Positions 1-5,437 of a DNA stretch of 7,163 nt are shown here, one piece after another. Below the pieces are notes generated by a model. It worked only from the letters and a program-made list of their open reading frames with translations, ran no database searches and was not told where the DNA came from. Numbering within the stretch: the stretch's first letter is position 1; every line of letters begins with the position of its first letter. The translations under genes and the position numbers were made by a program. This stretch comes from Bacteroidales bacterium (GTDB taxonomy: Bacteria; Bacteroidota; Bacteroidia; Bacteroidales; VadinHA17). The stretch spans positions 1 to 7,163 of the forward strand of contig WFRO01000180.1 in the NCBI GenBank assembly GCA_015486475.1. Direction: 5' to 3'.

Positions 1-111
1 GTGCTGGTCGCGATCAACTGGTTCTGGAACTATCTGACCTACGACCGGGGAAACCGGCTGATCATACGGAAGTATCAGAAAATCACAATGAACAAAATAC
101 TGATGTCATGA
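1..111 (+). CDS. Type II NADH:quinone dehydrogenase (NDH-2), C-terminal fragment
   Basis: Frame 1 is open from the window edge and ends at TGA 109-111. It encodes 36 residues that begin VLVAINWFWNYLTYDRGNRL and end in a basic tail and LMS. The pattern of hydrophobic segment, then W-N-Y-x-T-Y-D-R-G-N-R-L-I, resembles the C-terminal membrane-anchoring end of NDH-2 enzymes as I remember them from Bacteroidetes. NDH-2 is a single-subunit FAD protein that oxidises NADH and reduces quinone on the inner face of the cytoplasmic membrane. Only the tail is visible, so no nucleotide-binding motif can be checked. The stop overlaps the start of the next gene (ATGA, 108-111), which suggests translational coupling with the multicopper oxidase. 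Some NDH-2 enzymes, such as that of E. coli, are reported to reduce Cu(II), which would fit the context but is inference. The start lies outside the window. Confidence 0.68.
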   Translation: MLVAINWFWNYLTYDRGNRLIIRKYQKITMNKILMS

Positions 112-1727
112 AACAGAATGAACACACCCTCGACAGACGCGCTTTCCTGTCCCGCATCACGCTGGGATCGGGAATGGTATTGGCCGGACTTCCCCTGCTC
201 TCCTTCACCGGGTGCAAACGACAGGATATACCGGTGACCCACTACGATCCTGAGAACTTTCAGGCGGACATTGAGATCGACCTGACGGCAGCCCCGGATG
301 AAACAACCATACTTCCCGGCAACAAAACCAGGGTATGGAGATACACAGCAGAGGTCAGGAAAGGACCGCAAAGCACAGTGCAGAATCTCAGCGGTACGTT
401 CACCGGACCTGTGTTCCGTTTCAAAAAAGGAGACAAGGTCAAAATATATTTCCATAACAACCTGCCTGAAAAGTCGGTGGTCCACTGGCACGGGCTGCAT
501 GTACCCCAGGAAGCCGACGGCCATCCCCGGTTTGTTATCGGCACCGGAAAAACTTACATCTCTGCCTTTCAGATCATGAACCGCGCCGGCACCTATTGGT
601 TCCACCCACATCCGCACGGCAAGACAGGTCCTCAGGTATACCGGGGTCTGGCCGGGCTGTTCCTGATCACCGACGATGAGGAAAAAGCACTCGGTCTGCC
701 GTCGGGAGAACAGGATATCCCGGTGGTGATCCAGGACCGCACCTTCGACCGCGACAACCAGCTGGTCTACCTCCGGAGCCGCATGGACCGGATGACCGGT
801 TTCCTGGGACAACAGATCCTGGTCAACGGAAAGCCCAATGCCGCCTTCGACCTGGCACCCGGCACCTACCGTTTCCGGGTGCTGAACGGCTCCAACTCCC
901 GCATCTATAAGCTGGCCTGGGATGACGGCACCCCGCTGACCGTCATCGCCACCGACGGGGGACTGCTGGAGAAGCCCGTACAGAAGTCCTACCTCCTGCT
1001 GGGGCCCGCAGAAAGAGTGGACCTGTTCGTCGATCTTTCGCAAAAAAAGAGCGGCAGTGAAATGACCCTGAAAAGCCTGGCTTTCAGTGGCGGCTCCATA
1101 GGCAGCATGATGGGTGGTGGCAGGATGGGAGGCGGTATGATGGAGGGCAGCTCGCGGGGCAGCAGCTCCGCACCTGACAACGGGGATGAGCTGACGATCC
1201 TGAAGGTGCGGACCGGCACCGGAACAGCAAAGGCCACTCCCCTGCCCGGCAGGCTGGCCACGATACAGAGGATCCCTGTGGGAGATGCCGTTAACGGGAA
1301 CAACCCCAGGACCTTCCGGTTCTCCATGCAGGGCATGAACCCCGTTATCAACGGACGATCATTCCAGATGACCAAAGTGGCAGAGGATGAGATCGTGCAA
1401 CTGGATACCACAGAAGTATGGCGGCTGGTCAATGAGAACAGCGGTATGATGGGAGGCATGATGCAGATGCCCCATCCCGTGCATATCCACGGACTGAGCT
1501 TTCAGATACTGAACCGCACCGCATCGTCCGTGGGATGGAATACCATCAGGGACGGTTTCGTCGACCAGGGATGGAAAGACACCCTGCTGCTTATGCCGAG
1601 GATGAAAGCCGACGTGATCATGCGTTTTGAAGATTATCCGGGACTGTTCCTCTATCACTGCCACAACCTGGAACACGAAGACCTGGGCATGATGCGGAAT
1701 TATCTGGTCAAAACAAATAATTCCTGA
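108..1727 (+). CDS. CueO-like three-domain multicopper oxidase with Tat signal
   Basis: This 539-residue periplasmic multicopper oxidase probably couples oxidation of Cu(I) or a similar reductant to four-electron reduction of O2. A Tat motif (RRAFLSR, 10-16) precedes a hydrophobic stretch that ends SFTGC at 32-36, so C36 could be a lipobox cysteine. All copper ligands are present. The trinuclear site has H126/H128 (HWHG), H166/H168 (WFHPHPHGKTG, very CueO-like), H459/H461 and H517/H519. The type 1 site has H456, C518, H523 and M528. A Met/Gly-rich insert at 329-345 (M334, M335, M340, M344, M345) recalls the Met-rich cuprous-substrate segment of CueO. A second Met cluster, at 447-454, sits just before the HPVHIHG motif. 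Length is normal for the family. The start overlaps the NDH-2 stop. The exact substrate (copper, iron, phenols) cannot be read from sequence, so I give no symbol. Confidence 0.93.
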   Translation: MKQNEHTLDRRAFLSRITLGSGMVLAGLPLLSFTGCKRQDIPVTHYDPENFQADIEIDLTAAPDETTILPGNKTRVWRYTAEVRKGPQSTVQNLSGTFTGPVFRFKKGDKVKIYFHNNLPEKSVVHWHGLHVPQEADGHPRFVIGTGKTYISAFQIMNRAGTYWFHPHPHGKTGPQVYRGLAGLFLITDDEEKALGLPSGEQDIPVVIQDRTFDRDNQLVYLRSRMDRMTGFLGQQILVNGKPNAAFDLAPGTYRFRVLNGSNSRIYKLAWDDGTPLTVIATDGGLLEKPVQKSYLLLGPAERVDLFVDLSQKKSGSEMTLKSLAFSGGSIGSMMGGGRMGGGMMEGSSRGSSSAPDNGDELTILKVRTGTGTAKATPLPGRLATIQRIPVGDAVNGNNPRTFRFSMQGMNPVINGRSFQMTKVAEDEIVQLDTTEVWRLVNENSGMMGGMMQMPHPVHIHGLSFQILNRTASSVGWNTIRDGFVDQGWKDTLLLMPRMKADVIMRFEDYPGLFLYHCHNLEHEDLGMMRNYLVKTNNS

Positions 1728-1764
1728 AAAATATCTTTTTATTATTCTCTTTCCCCGATAATTG

Positions 1765-1776
1765 TCTAAATTTAGA
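1765..1776. repeat. Perfect 12-bp palindrome (possible operator)
   Basis: TCTAAATTTAGA is its own reverse complement. It lies in the 119-bp gap between the two oxidase genes, about 70 bp before the start of the second. A dimeric regulator could bind it. A 12-bp AT-rich palindrome can also occur by chance, so the role is inferred only from position. Confidence 0.4.
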
Positions 1777-1787
1777 GGTGTAAGATC

Positions 1788-1806
1788 CTGAATGAACCCC
1801 ATTCAG
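1788..1806. promoter_or_regulatory. Inverted repeat CTGAATG-N5-CATTCAG
   Basis: Seven-base perfect arms (1788-1794 and 1800-1806) flank the spacer AACCC, 40 bp before the start of the two-domain oxidase. The site could be a dimer operator or an RNA hairpin. It abuts TATTTCTG (1807-1814), a one-mismatch version of the Bacteroidetes -7 element, so a bound protein could block or activate that promoter. No clear -33 element is visible at the expected distance. It has no U-tract, which argues against an intrinsic terminator for the upstream oxidase gene. Confidence 0.42.
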
Positions 1807-1814
1807 TATTTCTG
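1807..1814 (+). promoter_or_regulatory. Weak candidate -7 element for the two-domain MCO unit
   Basis: TATTTCTG matches TAnnTTTG at all but one defined position and would place the transcript start about 25 nt before the ATG at 1847. No TTG is seen about 19 bp upstream, so this is tentative. The genes could equally be read through from the NDH-2/oxidase unit. Confidence 0.25.
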
Positions 1815-1846
1815 TAATTCACTCCTTTGAATCAGACATTATCATC

Positions 1847-3064
1847 ATGAACAGAAAAGAGTTTTTGCAATTCGGAACGATGGGCATGACGGGTATGGCC
1901 CTGTTCCCGGCCAACCTCTTTGCGGAAGAAACGAAGAAGGCCAACCTCGACAAATTCCCGTCCAGGTTGCCCTATACAAAGAACGGGGACTGGAAAGAAT
2001 TCCATCTGAGCGTCAACATCACGCAGCAGGAGTTGGCGCCGGCCATGAAGATCCATACCCTCACGTTCAACCAGACCATGCCGGGCCCGGAGATCCGGGT
2101 GAAAGAAGGTGACAAGGTACGTGTGTTCTTCAAAAACAACACCGAACTGAACCATACCATTCACTGGCATGGCATCTATGTCCCCTGGCGGATGGACGGA
2201 GTGCCTTACGTCACCCAGATGCCGGTGATGCCGGGGAAGGAGTTCGTCTATGAATTCACGGCCGAGCCCTATGGCACCCATTTTTACCATTGTCACTGGG
2301 GCACCCTGCTGCACATGCAATCCGGTATGTTCGGGAGCCTTATCGTGGAGAAGGATGATGACCCCATCAAAAAAGCCTTTCCCTATGACCGGGAGTACAC
2401 ACTGGTCTACTCGGCACACGATGTAAATTTCCTGCGCAACGAGCTCAACGGTATGCTGGAGCGCATGAAGGAGCGCATGTACATGATGCAGACCGGACGG
2501 TTTGATCCCGAGTGGTTCAACCTGTTCGACTCGATGGAAGAGTTGCAGAAGGCCATAGCCAACGGCTACCAGCCCCCTTATCTCGTCAACCGGCGGGCGC
2601 CGGCCGACCTGCCGGAGCCCAACTGGTTCACGGTGAACGGCAAGTCTTATCCTTCCACCCCCTACCTTTATATCAAAACCGGCGAGACCATCCGCGTCCG
2701 CCTCATCAATGCCGGCACGGAGAATCACCACCTGCATCTGCACGGCCATGATTTCTGGATGGTCTGTGATGACGGCGTCCCCCTTCCCCAGCCCTGGCAA
2801 AGGAACACCCTGTCCCTGAGCCCCGGAAAAACCTATGACATCATCATTGAAGGGACGAACAGGGGGATCTGGACCTTCCATGATCACGATACCCGGCGGG
2901 TCACCAACAACGGCCTTTATCCCGGCGGCAACCTGATGGCCCTGGTCTATGAAGACCTGCCGGAAGAGGAACGGGTCATCCAACCCATGAAGAAAATGAA
3001 AATGGGCAATATGAACAAGGGCAAGGGCAGGGATATGTTACCCAAGATAGCGCTGGACGAATAA
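1847..3064 (+). CDS. Two-domain multicopper oxidase, type 1 copper in domain 1 only
   Basis: This 405-residue two-cupredoxin-domain oxidase belongs to the group intermediate between nitrite reductase and laccase, which works as a trimer with trinuclear copper sites at subunit interfaces. Domain 1 (about 50-170) has a full type 1 set: H103, C149, H156, M161. Its trinuclear pairs are H106/H108 (HWHG) and H148/H150 (HCH). Domain 2 (about 260-370) has H297/H299 (HLHLHGH) and H345/H347, but the Cys between the last pair is D346 (HDHD), so its type 1 site is lost. This corresponds to the 'type C' arrangement. The N-terminus NRKEFLQFG resembles a Tat signal with RK instead of RR, and cleavage could follow A26. 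An insert at 190-255 links the domains. The tail (381-397) is rich in Met and Lys (MKKMKMGNMNKG) and could bind copper. The outer-membrane gene follows after 12 nt. All eight trinuclear histidines argue for an oxidase rather than a nitrite reductase. The substrate is unknown. Confidence 0.9.
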   Translation: MNRKEFLQFGTMGMTGMALFPANLFAEETKKANLDKFPSRLPYTKNGDWKEFHLSVNITQQELAPAMKIHTLTFNQTMPGPEIRVKEGDKVRVFFKNNTELNHTIHWHGIYVPWRMDGVPYVTQMPVMPGKEFVYEFTAEPYGTHFYHCHWGTLLHMQSGMFGSLIVEKDDDPIKKAFPYDREYTLVYSAHDVNFLRNELNGMLERMKERMYMMQTGRFDPEWFNLFDSMEELQKAIANGYQPPYLVNRRAPADLPEPNWFTVNGKSYPSTPYLYIKTGETIRVRLINAGTENHHLHLHGHDFWMVCDDGVPLPQPWQRNTLSLSPGKTYDIIIEGTNRGIWTFHDHDTRRVTNNGLYPGGNLMALVYEDLPEEERVIQPMKKMKMGNMNKGKGRDMLPKIALDE

Positions 3065-3076
3065 AACAACGGCATC

Positions 3077-4240
3077 ATGAAGACATTCAAATACATCCTT
3101 ACCGCAGTTTTTCTGGGAGCCACCCTGCTGGCGCAGTCCCAGGTGTTACCGGAGATCGAGCTGGGAGCCAAAGCCGTGGTCTCCGGCAATATCAATATGG
3201 ATGACGCCGGAGCAGCATCGGCCGTGGCCGATTTCTCCGACAGCCAGATCCTGCTCGGGTTCAGACAAAAACTTTACAGCAACTGGCGGGGACAAATGGT
3301 CTTCGGCATGCAGTTCCCGGATGCAGACTCCGATCTGGGCCAGGTCTTCTTCAACCATGTCTTTGTCCAGGTGGAGAACCAGAAGAACATCTTCAAGCTG
3401 GGCAGGAGCACCACACAGACTATCATCAATGAGTTCCCTACCCTGCGGGACGACGATGCGCTTTATTTCACCTATGCCCTCAACCCCTTCTCGGTGGGCG
3501 CCAACACCCAGGACAACCAGTACGGCAACGTCCTCGAATACACCCACATCTTCGACCAGCGATACTGGTTCACCATCCACGCAGAAAACTATGCAGATCT
3601 CTCCAACCCCACCAGTTTCAAACTGAACGGGCTGGGTGGTTCGTTCCTGTATATTGTTCCCGAGACCCAGGTATGGAACAGGAACATCCTCCAACGGGCC
3701 GGTTTCAGTTACAACAGCTATCTTACCGACCGCCCCGGATATACCGGCTATGCCCAGGCTCTCAAAGAGATGCTCGGCGCTCTTACCTTCAACGTACACC
3801 CCGATCCGGTAAATTTTGTGGACCTCAGGATCCAGGGGATCTACAATATCGGATTCTCTGAGATCGACAGCCTGAATACCTATGAAGAATATGTCCGCTC
3901 CCCCTCCGTCTATTTCTACTCTTCGGTCAGATATCTCCGCCGGAAGCTGGAAAGACCGAAATTCCAGACCTCCGCAGGGTTCGGGTACCGCTCTTTCAGC
4001 CAGGTGGATGCCAGCAACCAATGGATCGGCATTTTCAATATGTTCTACCGCCTGGGAGAGAATTTCGACTTCGGTTTCCAGTACCGCTACCAGCATAACA
4101 AAGGCCAGTCAGGCCTTCTTTTTGGCAACGCTGCCCACCGCTTCCAGCTGACACTGGTCTACACTATCGACCATGTCTTCAACAGCCAGTTCGACGACCG
4201 CAACTCCCTCCTCAACCTCGAGCATGGCTACATGAAATAA
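3077..4240 (+). CDS. Outer-membrane beta-barrel protein of a copper oxidase operon
   Basis: The protein has 387 residues with a Sec signal peptide: MKTFKYILT, a hydrophobic core, then LLAQSQ near 18-22. The mature part alternates hydrophobic and polar residues with many aromatics and Gly, as in membrane beta-strands (for example around 60-80, 186-194, 248-260, 278-288, 298-308, 316-340 and 354-366). There is no plug, TonB box or cupredoxin motif, so it is a porin-like barrel rather than a TonB-dependent receptor. After the last strand-like segment it ends in a polar tail, QFDDRNSLLNLEHGYMK, instead of the usual terminal aromatic residue. It starts 12 nt after the two-domain oxidase and is surely cotranscribed with it, so it may be an anchor or channel for metal traffic (inference). 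I do not recognise a named family. CopB-like function is possible, but the Met/His-rich N-terminus typical of CopB is absent. Confidence 0.75.
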   Translation: MKTFKYILTAVFLGATLLAQSQVLPEIELGAKAVVSGNINMDDAGAASAVADFSDSQILLGFRQKLYSNWRGQMVFGMQFPDADSDLGQVFFNHVFVQVENQKNIFKLGRSTTQTIINEFPTLRDDDALYFTYALNPFSVGANTQDNQYGNVLEYTHIFDQRYWFTIHAENYADLSNPTSFKLNGLGGSFLYIVPETQVWNRNILQRAGFSYNSYLTDRPGYTGYAQALKEMLGALTFNVHPDPVNFVDLRIQGIYNIGFSEIDSLNTYEEYVRSPSVYFYSSVRYLRRKLERPKFQTSAGFGYRSFSQVDASNQWIGIFNMFYRLGENFDFGFQYRYQHNKGQSGLLFGNAAHRFQLTLVYTIDHVFNSQFDDRNSLLNLEHGYMK

Positions 4241-4262
4241 GCCGGGCCGGAGATCCTGCCGG
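4241..4262 (+). terminator. Weak hairpin after the barrel gene
   Basis: CCGGAG (4247-4252) can pair with CTGCCGG (4256-4262) with one bulged G and a three-base loop. No U-tract follows (AGAAATTATA), so this is at best a weak or Rho-assisted end for the oxidase/barrel transcript. Confidence 0.22.
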
Positions 4263-4298
4263 AGAAATTATATAAAACATTCGGAAAAAAATGTAATA

Positions 4299-4311
4299 CC
4301 CGCACGGCGGG
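4299..4311. repeat. Small inverted repeat CCCGC-ACG-GCGGG in promoter spacer
   Basis: Five-base perfect GC arms with a three-base spacer lie in an otherwise AT-rich gap, directly upstream of the TATTTTTG element at 4319. Occupancy by a regulator would cover the -33 to -7 spacer. It may be an operator, but it is short and could be chance. Confidence 0.3.
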
Positions 4312-4318
4312 CACATGC

Positions 4319-4326
4319 TATTTTTG
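4319..4326 (+). promoter_or_regulatory. Bacteroidetes-type -7 element before the DUF3347 gene
   Basis: TATTTTTG fully matches the TAnnTTTG consensus used by the primary sigma factor of Bacteroidetes. It lies 25 nt before the ATG at 4352, leaving a short A-rich leader (a run of nine A residues). The -33 region near 4296 has no clear TTG, so the promoter may need an activator. It would drive the DUF3347 and DUF302 genes as a unit separate from the oxidases. Confidence 0.6.
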
Positions 4327-4351
4327 TGCTGAATCAAAAAAAAACAATATC

Positions 4352-4879
4352 ATGAAAGCAATAAAAATAACCATCATCTCGGCCATATTCCTGGCTGCAT
4401 TTTCGAATGTCAGGGCTTCAGCCCATGAAAACACGAACTTTCAGAAACAACTGACCTCCGTAGTGGAAAAATATGTCGTACTGAAGAACGCCCTGGTGGC
4501 CGGGGATGAAGCAAAGGCGACAACTGCCGCCAAAGAGACCCTCGAGGCCCTGGACAAGGTGGACATGCACCTCCTCGAAGGAGAGGATCATATGGCATGG
4601 ATGAAATGGCAAAAGCCCATAAAGGCCAACCTCAACGGGATCGTGCAGATGCAGGGCCTGGAGATGAAAAGAAGCCATTTCCGCATTGTCTCTGACAACC
4701 TGACCAAAGCCGTGCAGAACTTCGGCGTGGAAGACGGGAAAAAGGTCTATGTCGATTTCTGCCCCATGACCAACAACGGTAACGGAGGTTTCTGGCTGAG
4801 TGAGACCGAAGAGATCAGAAATCCCTATTACGGAAAAAAAATGCTAACTTGCGGAGAAGTAAAAGATGTCATACAATAA
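4352..4879 (+). CDS. Secreted DUF3347 family protein, probable copper-binding
   Basis: The protein has 175 residues with a Sec signal peptide: MKAIK, a hydrophobic core, then a cleavage-like RASA at 21-24. The mature protein is largely helical (about 28-125). It carries the typical DUF3347 pattern: YVVLKNALVAGDEAKA near 41-56, ALDKVDMHLL near 66-75, and a C-terminal signature VYVDFCPMTNN, WLS, EIRNPYYGKKMLTCGEV at 132-170. C137, M139, M164 and C167 could form a metal site. M81, M84, H73, H80 and H109 are other candidates. The same domain occurs at the end of CusB-type heavy-metal efflux adaptors in Bacteroidetes, which supports a role in periplasmic copper handling, but no biochemical role is established to my knowledge. 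It has its own -7 element and is followed after 12 nt by the DUF302 gene. Confidence 0.85.
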   Translation: MKAIKITIISAIFLAAFSNVRASAHENTNFQKQLTSVVEKYVVLKNALVAGDEAKATTAAKETLEALDKVDMHLLEGEDHMAWMKWQKPIKANLNGIVQMQGLEMKRSHFRIVSDNLTKAVQNFGVEDGKKVYVDFCPMTNNGNGGFWLSETEEIRNPYYGKKMLTCGEVKDVIQ

Positions 4880-4891
4880 AAACAAGAGATT

Positions 4892-5278
4892 ATGAGCTAC
4901 TATTTCAATAAGACCACGGACTATGCTTTTGAGGAGGCCATAGAGAAAGTTACGGAACAGCTTAAAGAAGAAGGCTTCGGCGTACTGTACCGCATCAACA
5001 TGGACGAGACGCTGAAGAACAAGATCGGCGCCGAGCTGCCCCGATACACCACGCTGGGCGCCTGCAACCCGAAATTCGCCTACCAGGCCCTGCAGGCCGA
5101 GGACCGCATCGGACTGATGCTCCCCTGCAACGTGATCATCCGCGCCCTGCCGGACGGCAAAACGGAGGTATCCGCCATCCACGCCCTGCAGTCGATGCTC
5201 GCCGTCGACAATGACAAGGTGAAAGAGGTGGCCGCCCAGATCACTGCTAAGCTGGAAAAGGTGATCGAAAGACTGTAA
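4892..5278 (+). CDS. DUF302 family protein
   Basis: This 128-residue protein spans a full-length DUF302 domain and has no signal peptide, so it is probably cytoplasmic. Diagnostic stretches are FEEAIEKVTEQLKEEGFGVL (13-32), LGACNPKFAYQALQAE (55-70) and IGLMLPCNVII (73-83), ending in an amphipathic helix KVKEVAAQITAKLEKVIERL. C58 in GACNP and C79 in LPCN are the conserved-looking cysteines and could bind metal or act in thiol chemistry (inference). The function of the family is unknown. It starts 12 nt after the DUF3347 gene with no strong ribosome site (AAGAG lies 5 nt upstream at best) and is almost certainly cotranscribed with it. The strong GC-rich codon usage matches the oxidase genes, not the convergent block. 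Confidence 0.88.
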   Translation: MSYYFNKTTDYAFEEAIEKVTEQLKEEGFGVLYRINMDETLKNKIGAELPRYTTLGACNPKFAYQALQAEDRIGLMLPCNVIIRALPDGKTEVSAIHALQSMLAVDNDKVKEVAAQITAKLEKVIERL

Positions 5279-5305
5279 CAGATCATGTAATAAGGCCACT
5301 TGATG

Positions 5306-5336
5306 ATGATACCGCTCCTGTCCCGGAGCGGTTCAT
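5306..5336 (+). terminator. Hairpin downstream of the DUF302 gene
   Basis: ACCGCTCC (5311-5318) pairs perfectly with GGAGCGGT (5325-5332) around a six-base loop, TGTCCC. The stem can be lengthened by ATGA/TCAT (5306-5309 with 5333-5336) past one bulged T. It begins 28 nt after the DUF302 stop, between convergent genes. No U-run follows at once, only CATTTG, so it may be a Rho-assisted or bidirectional terminator rather than a classic intrinsic one. Confidence 0.55.
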
Positions 5337-5339
5337 GCA

Positions 5340-5369
5340 TTTGCCCAATGGGTCAGACTTTTATTTTTG
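5340..5369 (+). promoter_or_regulatory. Bacteroidetes-type promoter facing the convergent gene
   Basis: TTTG at 5340-5343 and TATTTTTG at 5362-5369 are separated by 18 bp, close to the usual -33/-7 arrangement, and the -7 is an exact TAnnTTTG match. Transcription would run right, starting near 5376, into the antisense strand of the oxidoreductase gene that ends at 5438. Downstream there are only tiny reading frames (for example from 5402, stopping after three codons), so it has no evident protein-coding target. It may drive an antisense RNA or be a remnant. Confidence 0.45.
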
Positions 5370-5395
5370 TGAAGGGGGATCTCTTTCCAGTGACA

Positions 5396-5419
5396 GAACG
5401 CATGATGCTATGAACGCAT
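5396..5419. repeat. Short direct repeat GAACGCAT
   Basis: GAACGCAT occurs at 5396-5403 and 5412-5419, 16 bp apart start to start, in the convergent intergenic gap. Part of the same segment forms GATGC/GCATC arms (5404-5408 and 5416-5420) around a seven-base loop. Its role is unknown, and chance is possible. Confidence 0.3.
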
Positions 5420-5437
5420 CCTGTTCCTGAGTTGGAA

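Noticed and set aside
75..1043. 322-codon minus-strand open frame opposite the CueO-like oxidase
   Set aside because: It lies wholly over a gene with complete copper motifs, has no recognisable domain, and is a typical antisense shadow of GC-rich codons.
1832..2983. 383-codon minus-strand open frame opposite the two-domain oxidase
   Set aside because: The length is striking, but the product is His/Val/Gly-rich mirror sequence with no family features, and the + strand gene is certain.
1847..3064. Copper nitrite reductase (NirK)
   Set aside because: The domain arrangement and type 1 site in domain 1 are similar, but four HxH pairs supply all eight trinuclear histidines, which NirK lacks.
3146..4096. 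316-codon minus-strand open frame opposite the barrel gene
   Set aside because: No signal peptide or domain. The + strand has a clear signal peptide, strand pattern and operon spacing.
3077..4240. CopB copper-resistance protein
   Set aside because: The location fits, but the Met/His-rich N-terminal region of CopB is missing and no CopB motif is recognisable.
5340..5352. CCCAATGGG as a terminator stem
   Set aside because: The arms are four bases with almost no loop, so a stable hairpin cannot form.
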